From DATFEN01 sp035691285 (GTDB taxonomy: Bacteria; Acidobacteriota; Vicinamibacteria; Fen-336), in the NCBI GenBank assembly GCA_035691285.1, contig DASSJI010000146.1, positions 1-46,034 on the forward strand: DNA of 46,034 nucleotides, read 5' to 3'. Shown here one piece after another: positions 8,705 to 19,110 of this stretch. Position 1 is the stretch's first letter. Each line of letters begins with the position of its first letter. The position numbers and the translations under genes were made by a program. The notes beneath the pieces were generated by a model, which saw nothing but the letters and a program-made list of their open reading frames with translations, did no database searches and was not told where the DNA came from.

Positions 8705-10021
8705 CTACTGCACGTAGCCGAGCGCCTTCAGCTCCTCGGCCTGGTCGCGCGTGATCGGGACCTTCGAGGCGAACTCGCGCGGGTAGCTGGGCGCCGAGCG
8801 CTCGAAGCTCCGCAGCCGCTCCCGGAGCTCCGCGACCAGCGCCGGCTCCGAGGCGGCCAGGTTCCGTCGCTCGCCCGGGTCGGCCTCGAGGTCGTAGAGC
8901 TCCTCGGTGTTCACCGGCTGTTCCACGATGTATTTGTGGCGGCCGTGCACCACGGCCTTGCGCGCGAGGCGCACGTTCGACGGCTTCCAGAAGCGCATGG
9001 GGAAGAAGCTCCGCGTCTCCTTCACCTCGCCGCGCAGCGTGGCCAGCAGGCTGACCCCTGCGTCCTGCTGGCCGCGGGGCACGCCGGCCAGTTCGCGCAA
9101 AGTGGGCAGCACGTCGATCGTCGACACCGGCTGCGCGACGCGGCGCGGCTCCAAGCGTCCCGGCGCATAGAGGATCAGGGGCACGCGCAGCAGCTCCTCG
9201 TACAGCTTGATGCCGTGCCCCGTGCCGCCGTGCTCGAGGAACTCCTCGCCGTGGTCGGCGAGGAGCAGGACGACCAGGTTCTCCCGCTTCTCGAGCCCCA
9301 GGGTGCCGAAGGTGTAGCGGATCTTCTCGTCGAGGGAGCCGAGAGCGGCGTCATAGGCCTCGATCGTCGCGTCGATCTCGGTCTGGCCCGACCTCGGGCT
9401 CGTCTTGAAAGGCCCATGCGCGTCCATGTAGTGCAGGTAGAGGAAGAACGGGCCGCCGCCCGGACGGAGCTCCTGCTTCCACCCGCGGACGCGCCCCCTC
9501 ACCCCGCCGTCGGGCCGTCCGAAGAAGCGGTCGAAGCCGCGCGTCAAGCCCATGGCGGGTCCCATGTTGATGTTGTCCGCGGCGCCGTACGTGCGATAGC
9601 CGGCCCGCTTCAGGACCTCGGGCAGCAGCTCGGCGGCTGCCGGCACGCGGTTCAGCTCGATCGTGTCTCCTTCGCGCAGCGCCCGCTGCGTCGCGCGAAA
9701 GCCCGTGAGCACGCCGTGCTGGTTCGCCCAGAGTCCCGTGAAGATCGAGGCCATCGAAGTCGGCGTCCAGCTCGACGGCGCCCAGGCGCGCTCGAACACC
9801 ACGCCGCGCTCGGCGAGGCGGCTCAGGAACGGCATGGTGCGCTTCGGGTAGCCGTAGGCCGGAACGTGGTCCGCCCGCAGCGTGTCGAGCAGGAAGAAGA
9901 CGATGTCGGGCTGAGGCTCCGCTCGCGACGCCGAGGCCCTTGGCTGGTCGCCTCGCTCGGGTGCCCGCGTGCACGCCGCGGACAGGAGGAGGGCCGCGGC
10001 TCCGAGCGCGCCTGTCCTCAT
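8705..10021 (-). CDS. sulfatase-superfamily lipoprotein (downstream copy)
   Basis: Alkaline-phosphatase-superfamily hydrolase of 438 residues, predicted to be lipid-anchored (LLLSAAC, Cys17). Metal-site features are FFLLDTLRADH (Asp46, Asp51) and LLLADHGEEFLEHGG; YLHYMDAHGPF is also typical. The position held by the formylglycine Cys in CxPSR of classical sulfatases reads TPTSM here (Thr86), followed by ASIFTG. It is therefore unlikely to be matured by a formylglycine enzyme and may be a phosphoester or phospho-group hydrolase/transferase with a Thr nucleophile. Its ATG overlaps the stop of the paralogous upstream gene (ATGA). Both copies share the APSSWTPTSMASIFTGLW block and the C-terminal EELKALGYVQ. 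Substrate not known. Confidence 0.88.
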   Translation of the reverse strand: MRTGALGAAALLLSAACTRAPERGDQPRASASRAEPQPDIVFFLLDTLRADHVPAYGYPKRTMPFLSRLAERGVVFERAWAPSSWTPTSMASIFTGLWANQHGVLTGFRATQRALREGDTIELNRVPAAAELLPEVLKRAGYRTYGAADNINMGPAMGLTRGFDRFFGRPDGGVRGRVRGWKQELRPGGGPFFLYLHYMDAHGPFKTSPRSGQTEIDATIEAYDAALGSLDEKIRYTFGTLGLEKRENLVVLLLADHGEEFLEHGGTGHGIKLYEELLRVPLILYAPGRLEPRRVAQPVSTIDVLPTLRELAGVPRGQQDAGVSLLATLRGEVKETRSFFPMRFWKPSNVRLARKAVVHGRHKYIVEQPVNTEELYDLEADPGERRNLAASEPALVAELRERLRSFERSAPSYPREFASKVPITRDQAEELKALGYVQ

Positions 10022-11343
10022 TGGACGTAGCCGAGCGCCTTGAGCTCCTCGGCCCGCTCCCTGGTCATGGCCACGGCGGGCGCGTACTCGCGCTCGGAGA
10101 CCGCGGTCCGCGCCTCCAGCTCCGCGAGCCTTCGCCTCAGCGCGGCGACGAGGGGCGCCTGGTCGCCGGCGAGGTCCCGCTTCTCACCGGGATCCTCGAG
10201 GAGGTCGTAGAGCTCGGCGCGGTCCTCGGGGAGGCTGAGGATCAGCTTGTGGCGCTGGGTCACCACGGCCTTCTTCTCCGAGCGTTCCGCACCGACTTCG
10301 TCCCAGCGCATCGCGAAGACCGCGCGGGACGGGTCGCCGCCGCGGCGAGCGGTCTCGAGCAGGCTCAGGCCCTGGTCCCGGCCGCTGGCCGGCAGCCCGG
10401 CCGCCTCGCGCAGGGTCGGCATCAGGTCGACGGTGGAGACGGGCGTCGCGACGCGTCGGGCCTGGACTGGGCCCGGATGCCAGACGATCAGCGGGACCCG
10501 CAGCAGCTCCTCGTAGAGCGTGTTCCTGTGCCCCGAGCCTCCGTGGTCGCGGAACTCCTCCCCGTGGTCGGCGGTGACGACCACGAGGGTGCCACGGTCC
10601 CAGGCGAGCAGCCCGTGGAGCTCGCGCAGGCGCTCGTCGAGGAACGAGAGGTTGCTGTCGTAGGCTGCTGCGCTCCGCAGGTGGCCGGGCGTGGCCGGGT
10701 CGTACCACGGGGCGCGCCTCCGGTAGGGCGCGTGTGCCGCCATGTAGTGGAGGTAGAGGAAGTAGGGCGAGCCGCGAAGCAGCGACTCGCGCCACTCGGC
10801 CACGGCCTTGCCGTGACGCAGCCCGCCCTGCTCCTTGGCCGAGAACTCGTCGAAGCCCCGGACGAAGCCCATCGCCTCGCCGACGTTCATGTTGTCCGAC
10901 GCGCCGAAGGTCCGGTAGCCTGCCCGCCTGAGCATCTCGGGGATCGTCTCCAGCCCGTGCGGGATCCGGTTCAGGGTCAGGGGCTGGCCGCGCCTGACCG
11001 CGCTGCGCGTCACCGCGAAGCCGGTGCGGACGCCGTGCTGGTGGGCCCAGAGGCCGGTGAAGATCGACGCCATCGACGTCGGCGTCCACGACGAGGGCGC
11101 GTAGGCGCGCTCGAAGACGAGACCCTCGGCGGCCCGTCCGGCGAGGTACGGCATCGTCTCTCGCGTGTAGCCATGGAACCCCAGGCGGTCCGCGCGCACT
11201 GCGTCGAGCACGAGCAGCGCGATGTTCGGACGCGCGGCGGCGCTCGCCGCGGGGTCCGGGGAGCGGCCGGCCGCGCCGTCGGCAGGGCGGCAGCCTGCGA
11301 CCAGCCCGGCGAGGAGGGCGAGCGCCGGCCGCGGCGCGGTCAA
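10018..11343 (-). CDS. sulfatase-superfamily lipoprotein (upstream copy)
   Basis: Paralogue of the following gene, 441 residues, with lipobox LVAGC (Cys18). The start is inferred as a TTG overlapping the TetR stop (TTGA); no ATG or GTG in this frame would give a short signal peptide, and TTGA couplings recur in this window. Metal-site motifs are LLVLDAVRADR and VVTADHGEEFRDHGG. As in the sister protein, the catalytic Cys position is Thr (TPTSM, Thr87). YLHYMAAHAPYRRR is close to the substrate site. The tight overlaps on both sides make a three-gene operon regulated by the TetR protein. The two lipoproteins likely act on related anionic envelope or extracellular substrates (inference). Confidence 0.86.
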   Translation of the reverse strand: MTAPRPALALLAGLVAGCRPADGAAGRSPDPAASAAARPNIALLVLDAVRADRLGFHGYTRETMPYLAGRAAEGLVFERAYAPSSWTPTSMASIFTGLWAHQHGVRTGFAVTRSAVRRGQPLTLNRIPHGLETIPEMLRRAGYRTFGASDNMNVGEAMGFVRGFDEFSAKEQGGLRHGKAVAEWRESLLRGSPYFLYLHYMAAHAPYRRRAPWYDPATPGHLRSAAAYDSNLSFLDERLRELHGLLAWDRGTLVVVTADHGEEFRDHGGSGHRNTLYEELLRVPLIVWHPGPVQARRVATPVSTVDLMPTLREAAGLPASGRDQGLSLLETARRGGDPSRAVFAMRWDEVGAERSEKKAVVTQRHKLILSLPEDRAELYDLLEDPGEKRDLAGDQAPLVAALRRRLAELEARTAVSEREYAPAVAMTRERAEELKALGYVQ

Positions 11344-11948
11344 GACCGTCGCGGGCTCCGCGCCGGCCGCAGCGCCAGCCCGCCGAAGAACAGCGTTCGC
11401 ATCTCCCGGGCGAGCCGCTCGGCGGGGATCGCGCCGTCCGGCCGGAACCACTTGTAGATCCACAGCACCATCCCGAGGAACGAGAAGGCGGCGACCCGGG
11501 GGTTCACGCGGCGGATCTGGCGCCTTTGCATCGCCTCGGCGAAGGCCTGCTCGAGGAAGCGCACGTAGCGCTTCTTGCGGGCGTTGATGCGGGCCCGAGC
11601 CTCGCCCTTCAGCGTGTTGTGTTCGTGGAGGATGACGGCGATCTCCTGGCTGGGACGCTTCGTGAGCAGGAGGACGTTCCGCTCCAGACAGCTCTCCAGC
11701 CTGCGCAGCGGATCGGAGATCTCCGAAGCCGGGCGCAGGACCTCGGCCTCGAAGACGTCCATGCCGTAGCTCTGGATCTCGAGGAGCAGCTCTTCCTTGC
11801 TGCGGATGTGGTGGTAGAGGCCCGCCTTGGTGAGGCCGCAGGCCTTCGCGACGTCGCCGATGCCGGCCCCGGCGTAGCCGCGCTCGCAGAAGACGCGCGC
11901 CGCTGTCAGGATGATGCGATGGCGTGTGTCCTCGAGCGCTTGGGTCAC
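11340..11948 (-). CDS. TetR/AcrR-family transcriptional regulator
   Basis: Repressor-type regulator of 202 residues. The helix-turn-helix is clear: RIILTAARVFCERGYAGAGI, then DVAKACGLTKAGLYHHIRSK. The ligand domain is helical, with YKWFRPDGAIPAERLAREM near the end as in KstR2-like fatty-acid/steroid-type regulators; no ligand can be assigned. I prefer the GTG at 11948, which lies 12 nt after the -10 element; an in-frame GTG at 11960 sits immediately after that -10 and would leave no room for a transcription start. It is first in the operon with the two sulfatase-like lipoproteins and probably controls itself and them. Confidence 0.9.
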   Translation of the reverse strand: MTQALEDTRHRIILTAARVFCERGYAGAGIGDVAKACGLTKAGLYHHIRSKEELLLEIQSYGMDVFEAEVLRPASEISDPLRRLESCLERNVLLLTKRPSQEIAVILHEHNTLKGEARARINARKKRYVRFLEQAFAEAMQRRQIRRVNPRVAAFSFLGMVLWIYKWFRPDGAIPAERLAREMRTLFFGGLALRPARSPRRS

Positions 11949-11960
11949 GCGGGGGAGCAC

Positions 11961-11990
11961 AGTATCGTGGTCCCCTCACTGACCTGTCAA
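11961..11990 (-). promoter_or_regulatory. tetR operon promoter with palindromic operator
   Basis: Reading the minus strand, consensus TTGACA (11990-11985) is followed after 18 bp by GATACT (11966-11961). The palindrome TGACCTGTCA (11980-11989) overlaps the -35 and is a natural candidate for the autoregulatory TetR operator. Confidence 0.55.
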
Positions 11991-12274
11991 ACGCTACAAT
12001 GATGGAGCGGCAGACATCGGCGTCCGATCAACATTTATTCAATATTTATGGACAGTTAGCGAGTCCAATCGCCAGAGAACTTGAGGATACTAGAGACATC
12101 TCGTTTCCAAAGCGAGCTAAGTCGACTGGACGGCGGAGTGGCGGGAAGTCGGCGGTTGCGTGACGATCGGGTGACGAGGCCCGCATGTCTTCGTGGTTGG
12201 TCACTCCCTAAGTGTTTGATGGTCAAGATATTGGTGCCACAGTGATCTACACCACTACATGTTGCGATTTTCTC
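11991..12274. other. lower-GC intergenic region before nrdJ
   Basis: No recognisable gene. Base composition is visibly more AT-rich than anywhere else in the window (for example CATTTATTCAATATTTATGG at 12032-12051). One plus-strand reading frame from ATG 11999 to 12163 would give 54 residues with low-GC codons; it has no recognised family and no ribosome-binding site. The region probably holds regulatory DNA or acquired sequence. Confidence 0.5.
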
Positions 12275-12302
12275 TTGACAGCCTCGGACCGGTGCTTATA
12301 AT
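12275..12302 (+). promoter_or_regulatory. consensus promoter of nrdJ
   Basis: TTGACA (12275-12280), a 16-bp spacer and TATAAT (12297-12302): both hexamers match the sigma70 consensus exactly, which is very unlikely by chance in DNA of this GC content. Transcription should start near 12309. Confidence 0.85.
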
Positions 12303-12410
12303 CGCCGGCACGACTTAGCGCCACCAAATGAACCGCCGGCGAGCCCGAAGACAGGCCTCCGGAGGGGCGAGCCGCGAGCCGACAGCACGGAAGTAGAGGA
12401 GGAAACATCA
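12303..12410 (+). promoter_or_regulatory. nrdJ 5' leader, possibly structured
   Basis: About 100 nt of untranslated leader before nrdJ, unusual in a window where most genes have almost none. It contains CGCCGGC (12303-12309) that can pair with GCCGGCG (12335-12341) and three copies of GCGAGCC (12339-12345, then in tandem at 12367-12380). CCTCCGGAGG is self-complementary. A stretch at 12341-12358 resembles the B12-box of cobalamin riboswitches. It ends with a strong Shine-Dalgarno, AGGAGG, 8 nt before the ATG. A cis-regulatory RNA is plausible but not proven. Confidence 0.45.
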
Positions 12411-15151
<2,741 letters not shown>

Positions 15152-15155
<4 letters not shown>

Positions 15156-15547
15156 CCTTGTACCGTTCGACCGACGCCGCAGGCCTGCCGCTCGTCGCGG
15201 CGGCGCTCCCGATGCAGGCGGCACACCGCGACCGGATGTGGGAGCACTGTCGCAACGCGCTGGGGATCGCGCGCCTGCTCGTACACGAGGGGCGGCCGAC
15301 GGCGCTCGTGGACACCGCCTGCCGCATGGCTGTGGAGGCGGCCTGCCGCGCCGCACTCGAGCGCGCTGGCTTCGAGTTCGACGGCGATCTCGAGCGCAGC
15401 CTCGATCGGCTCTCCGCGCCGCACGATCTGCTGGCGGGGATGGAGGACGGCTCGCCGCCCGCCCGGCTGGCGGCGTGCGAGCACGCCTTGGGCTTCCTGG
15501 CCGGCTACTTGCGCTCGGAGGCTCCCGAGAGGTCCTGGACCTTCTGA
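15152..15547 (+). CDS. small helical protein, HEPN-like, coupled to nrdJ
   Basis: 131-residue cytoplasmic protein without signal peptide or membrane segment. The start is taken as TTG overlapping the nrdJ stop (TTGA); a second TTG two codons later is possible. The product is all-helical: an Ala-rich segment TALVDTACRMAVEAACRAALERAGF followed by a Leu-rich stretch and RLAACEHALGFLAGYLR. The RX5H spacing (RLAACEH) and the layout recall HEPN domains, which are often RNases or nucleotide-binding helpers; this assignment is tentative and no family is certain. Coupling to nrdJ suggests a role in dNTP supply or its control. Confidence 0.6.
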
Positions 15548-15554
15548 GCCTCCG
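15516..15554 (+). terminator. long hairpin at the end of the nrdJ operon
   Basis: CGGAGGCTC (15516-15524) pairs with GAGCCTCCG (15546-15554) around an inner hairpin AGGTCC-T-GGACCT. The stop codon of the small gene lies in the 3' part. There is no T-tract. Probable transcription terminator. Confidence 0.55.
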
Positions 15555-15873
15555 GCCGGCGCGACGCCCACTCGGCCGCGAACAGGCGGATCCAGCCGTT
15601 CATCACCGTCTCGCGCCGCCGCCGGGCCGGCAGGGGCGCCTCCGGCGACCGCGCCGCATCGAGTTCGCGTTCTTCTTCGGGAAGTCGATCGAGCTCCGGC
15701 ACAGGATCACCTGGTTCGCGCCGCCCCACACTCGGGTTAAGGACGCTGGAGGGCCGGTCATGGTTCCAGGAGTCGTGACATTGCGCACAGGATGAGAATC
15801 GCCTTGGTGCCCCATTCCATAGTGCTTTTTCCTTGACACAGCACCAGATATCGGGCTAGGGTCCCCCCGACTC
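15555..15873. promoter_or_regulatory. intergenic region with promoter for the following gene
   Basis: About 320 bp without a convincing gene. Near its end TTGACA (15833-15838), 18 bp and TAGGGT (15857-15862) form a plausible promoter, 11 nt from the GTG at 15874, so the message would be nearly leaderless. Upstream of that I see nothing assignable; short minus-strand frames (e.g. within 15505-15729) have no supporting start signal or similarity. Confidence 0.5.
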
Positions 15874-16377
15874 GTGCAACTGGATGGCCCTGGCCTGAAG
15901 CCCGCACCTCGGTCGTCCGAGGCGCCCCGACGGGCCATCCATTCCCTATCGATCTCCCTCGCGCGGAACCCGGACGTCGTCGAGTTCGCACGGCGCGTGG
16001 CCCAGGGCTACGGCGCGCGGGACCGCATGGGACGCGTGGCGGCCGCCTTCACGTTCGTCGGCCATCTGGTCGACGTGCCCCAGCCGCCCGATGGCGACGG
16101 CCAGTACCGCGACGGGGTCGACGTGCTTCTCGCGCTGGCCGGCGAGCAGGAGGGCCCGGCCGTCATCCTAGCGGCGTTGCTCCTCGCCCTCGGCGAGAAG
16201 GCCAGTGTGGACTACGCGCCGGGCATGGCATTCGTGCGCATCGAGATCGATCCCACCGATCTCCCGCGCGTGCCGCCCTTCGCTCGTCTCGTCTTCGCGC
16301 GCGGGCGCTGCTACCTGCCGCTCGACGCGAGCGCTGCGCGGGGCTCCCTCGGGGTGCTGCGCGCGCGTCGTCGCTGA
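15874..16377 (+). CDS. transglutaminase-like protein lacking the catalytic Cys
   Basis: 167-residue protein without signal peptide. The central segment GVDVLLALAGEQEGPAVILAALLLALGEKASVDYAPGMAFVRIEID follows the outline of transglutaminase-like domains (a GDC-x-x-x-x-x-LLxxLLRALG helix, then strands), but the Cys of GDC is replaced (AGEQEG) and the usual His is not evident (GMAFVRI). It is therefore probably a non-catalytic relative. The start GTG lies 11 nt after a promoter-like -10. It precedes the ABC transporter genes by 41 bp and may be transcribed with them. The fold is an inference from pattern only. Confidence 0.55.
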   Translation: MQLDGPGLKPAPRSSEAPRRAIHSLSISLARNPDVVEFARRVAQGYGARDRMGRVAAAFTFVGHLVDVPQPPDGDGQYRDGVDVLLALAGEQEGPAVILAALLLALGEKASVDYAPGMAFVRIEIDPTDLPRVPPFARLVFARGRCYLPLDASAARGSLGVLRARRR

Positions 16378-16418
16378 CCCGCCGCCGCAGGAAAACCGTA
16401 GTAGCCTCCCCTCCGCTG

Positions 16419-17354
16419 ATGGACGATGTGGGGCGGCCGCTCGTCGAGTTCCGCGACCTGGTCGTGTCCTATGGAGCCGTCCAGGCCTTGGGCGGCGTCT
16501 CCGGCGCCGTCACGGCCGGCGCCACCGGCCTCCTGGGTCCGAACGGCGCCGGCAAGACCACCCTCCTCAAGACCCTGCTCGGCTTCCTGAAGCCGGACGC
16601 CGGGACGATCGTGGCCTTCGGCATGGATCCCGGCCGCGAGCCGCTCGACGTGCGTCGGCGCATCGGCTACATGCCCGAGCAGGATTGCCACCTTCCGGGC
16701 ATGACGGCATCGGGCTTCGTCGCCTTCGCCGGGGAGCTCAGCGGACTGCCCCGGGACGAGGCCATCAGCCGCGCGCACGAAGTGCTCTACTACGTCGGCC
16801 TCGGCGAGGCGCGCTACCGCACCGTGGACACCTACTCCACCGGCATGAAGCAGCGGGTCAAGCTGGCCCAGGCCCTCGTCCACGACCCGGACCTGCTGCT
16901 GCTCGACGAGCCGACGAACGGCCTCGATCCCGGAGGGCGCGAGGAGATGCTCGTCCTGATCCAGGACCTCGCCGCGCGCCGCGGCATGAGCCTGATCCTG
17001 TGCTCGCACCTGCTCCACGACGTCGAGCGCGTCTGCGGCGGCGTGATCGTCCTCAACCAGGGGCGCGTGGCGACCCGGGGCACGGTCGCCGAGCTGACCG
17101 GACCCCGGCGCTCGGCCTTCGACGTGCGCCTGAAGGGCGAGCCCCTGGCGTTCCTCACCGACCTCAAGGACGCCGGCGGCGACTGGCGCGAGGGCGAGGA
17201 CGGCTTCCGCCTCTTCCTGCCCGAGGGACGGGGGGCCGAGCTGGTGTTCCGCCTGGCCAAGGACGCGGGCGTGCAGGTGCGCGCTCTCCGCCCGGGCGCC
17301 GAGAGCCTCGAGGACGTCTTCCTGCGCGCGCTCGGCCACGAGGTCCAGGACTAG
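16419..17354 (+). CDS. ABC transporter ATP-binding protein
   Basis: ATPase of an ABC-2-type system, 311 residues. It has Walker A GPNGAGKTT (residues 40-48), Q-loop region GYMPEQDCHLPGM, signature YSTGMKQRVKLAQAL (SxGxxQ variant), Walker B LLLLDEP and a switch His in CSHLLHDVE. A ~90-residue C-terminal extension after RVATRGTV resembles the accessory domain of CcmA/NatA-like ATPases. A TAGCCT element lies 11 nt before the ATG and there is no Shine-Dalgarno. The partner is the permease two bases downstream. Export or membrane-remodelling substrates are typical of this class; which one is unknown. Confidence 0.92.
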   Translation: MDDVGRPLVEFRDLVVSYGAVQALGGVSGAVTAGATGLLGPNGAGKTTLLKTLLGFLKPDAGTIVAFGMDPGREPLDVRRRIGYMPEQDCHLPGMTASGFVAFAGELSGLPRDEAISRAHEVLYYVGLGEARYRTVDTYSTGMKQRVKLAQALVHDPDLLLLDEPTNGLDPGGREEMLVLIQDLAARRGMSLILCSHLLHDVERVCGGVIVLNQGRVATRGTVAELTGPRRSAFDVRLKGEPLAFLTDLKDAGGDWREGEDGFRLFLPEGRGAELVFRLAKDAGVQVRALRPGAESLEDVFLRALGHEVQD

Positions 17355-17356
17355 GC

Positions 17357-18193
17357 GTGCCCGTCTACGAGCAGGCGTACAGGCGCCACCAGGGGCGCGG
17401 GCCGCTGCGGGCCGTGCGCTTCTGGCCCATCACGCGGGAGGCGCTGGCGCTGATCCTCGCGAAGCGCGGATTCCTGCTGCTCCTGGGCGGGGCGTGGCTG
17501 CAGTTCGTGGGCCGCGTGATCCAGATCTTCGTCGTGACGCGGTTTCCCGACGCCGCTCGCGTCGTGCCCATCGACGGGCGCCTCTTCGGCGACTTCCTGA
17601 ACCAGCAGGTGTTCTGGACGCTGCTGGTGTCGACGTTCGGTGGGGCGGGCCTCGTCGCCAACGACTTGCGCACCGGCGCGATCCTCGTCTACCTCTCCCG
17701 CCCCCTGACGCGGCGCGACTACATCCTCGGCAAGCTCGGCGTGCTCCTGGCGCTGAACCTCGGCGTGACGCTCCTGCCCGCGCTGCTCCTCTACGCCGTC
17801 GGCCTGGGCCTCGCCCCCGACCTGTACCTGAAGCGGGACCTCGTCTGGGTCGCGCCGGCCATCGTCCTGCAGGGGACGGTCCTCTCGCTGGCCGTCGCCC
17901 TGCTGGCGCTCGCGGTCTCGGCGCTGTCGCGCAACGCGCGCCTTGCGGGCCTCTCGTTCTTCGGGCTCCTCGCCGGTCTCCAGGTCGCGCGCCAGATCCT
18001 CGTCCACGTGGTCGGCGCCGAGTGGGCGACGCCTCTGTCGCCCTGGGCGAACTTCGAGACGATCGCGGCGCGCCTGTTCGGCATGCCGGCCCGGGCGGAC
18101 CCGCTCCACGCCGCCGCGGTCCTCGCGCTGGTGATGGCGGCTTCGCTCCTCGTGCTGCGCGCTCGCGTGCGGGCCGTGGAGATCGTGCGGTGA
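17357..18193 (+). CDS. ABC-2-type permease
   Basis: Integral membrane partner of the preceding ATPase, 278 residues with about six membrane segments (first near LILAKRGFLLLLGGAWLQF). GAILVYLSRPLTRRDYILGK is the conserved cytoplasmic block of NosY/ABC-2 permeases. The start is a GTG 2 nt after the ATPase stop. Its stop overlaps the start of a second ATPase gene, so both pairs lie in one transcript. Confidence 0.88.
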   Translation: MPVYEQAYRRHQGRGPLRAVRFWPITREALALILAKRGFLLLLGGAWLQFVGRVIQIFVVTRFPDAARVVPIDGRLFGDFLNQQVFWTLLVSTFGGAGLVANDLRTGAILVYLSRPLTRRDYILGKLGVLLALNLGVTLLPALLLYAVGLGLAPDLYLKRDLVWVAPAIVLQGTVLSLAVALLALAVSALSRNARLAGLSFFGLLAGLQVARQILVHVVGAEWATPLSPWANFETIAARLFGMPARADPLHAAAVLALVMAASLLVLRARVRAVEIVR

Positions 18194-19110
18194 GCGCCGC
18201 GATCGAGCTGGTCCGGGCGTCGCGCTGGTACGGCCCCGTGATCGCGCTGAACGACGTCAGCGCGGCGATCGGGCCGGGCGTGACCGGGCTCTTGGGCCCG
18301 AACGGCGCGGGGAAGTCGACGCTCCTCAAGCTCGTGGCCGGGCAGCTCGCGCCGAGCCAGGGCGAGGTGCGGCTGCTCGGGAAGCCCGCCTGGGGCTCGC
18401 CGGAGGTGTTCCATCGCATCGGCCTCTGTCCCGAGGCGGATTCCTTCTGGGAAGGCCTCACCGGCCTGCAGTTCCTGGTCGCGCTGCTGCGCCTGACCGG
18501 CTACGACGAGATCGAATGCGGGCGCCGCGCCGTCGCGGCGCTGGAGCAGGTCGACCTCGTGTCTGCGAAGGACCGGAAGATCGCCGGCTACAGCAAGGGC
18601 ATGCGGCAGCGGGTCAAGCTGGCACAGGCGCTCGCCCACGACCCCGAGGTGCTGCTCCTGGACGAGCCGGTTTCCGGGATGGACCCGGTCAGCCGAAGGC
18701 GCGTCGTGGACCTCGTCAAGCGGCTGGGCCGAGAGGGTCGGACGATCGTCGTCTCCAGCCACATCCTCCACGAGGTGGAGGCCATGACGCGGCGGGTGCT
18801 GCTGATCCACAACGGCCGCATCCTGGCCGAGGGCGACGTGCGCGAGATCCGCGACCTGCTCGACGAGCACCCGCACACGGTGGCCGTGCGAGCGGCCGAT
18901 CCGCGCCTCGTGGCGCGGGCTGTCGTCGCCACGCCCGGGGTGGTCTCGGTGTCCTTCGGGGCCGAGGGCGAGTGGGTCACGATCCAGAGCGCTCGGCCCG
19001 ATGAGCTCTACGCTGCCCTCCAGGACGTCGCGGTGGAGGCTTCGGTCCGCGAGCTGTACTCGCCCGACGAGAACCTCGAGTCGGTGTTCCGCTACCTGGT
19101 GGCGCGGTGA
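18190..19110 (+). CDS. ABC transporter ATP-binding protein, second pair
   Basis: 306-residue ATPase. It has Walker A GPNGAGKST, signature YSKGMRQRVKLAQALAHDPE, Walker B LLLDEPVSGMDP, switch His in SSHILHEVE, and a C-terminal accessory region (from TVAVRAADPR) as in NosF/CcmA-like proteins. The GTG start overlaps the upstream stop (GTGA). It is clearly related to the ATPase at 16419 and could have arisen by duplication of an ATPase/permease pair. Confidence 0.93.
   Translation: MSAAIELVRASRWYGPVIALNDVSAAIGPGVTGLLGPNGAGKSTLLKLVAGQLAPSQGEVRLLGKPAWGSPEVFHRIGLCPEADSFWEGLTGLQFLVALLRLTGYDEIECGRRAVAALEQVDLVSAKDRKIAGYSKGMRQRVKLAQALAHDPEVLLLDEPVSGMDPVSRRRVVDLVKRLGREGRTIVVSSHILHEVEAMTRRVLLIHNGRILAEGDVREIRDLLDEHPHTVAVRAADPRLVARAVVATPGVVSVSFGAEGEWVTIQSARPDELYAALQDVAVEASVRELYSPDENLESVFRYLVAR

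Noticed and set aside
12215..12270. Pair of NrdR boxes before the nrdJ promoter
   Set aside because: ACACCACTACATGTTG matches the NrdR consensus at only about half of the positions, and no second site at the expected spacing is convincing.
12141..12358. Full cobalamin riboswitch upstream of nrdJ
   Set aside because: Isolated fragments resemble parts of the aptamer (GGGAA near 12142, GTGCCAC near 12234, B12-box-like 12341-12358). However, a perfect sigma70 promoter lies in the middle, the GGGAAGG element is missing and spacing is wrong. Repressing a B12-dependent enzyme by B12 would also make little sense.
15505..15729. Small minus-strand gene between nrdJ operon and the transglutaminase-like gene
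   Set aside because: The candidate peptide has no recognised domain, no ribosome-binding site and overlaps the terminator hairpin.
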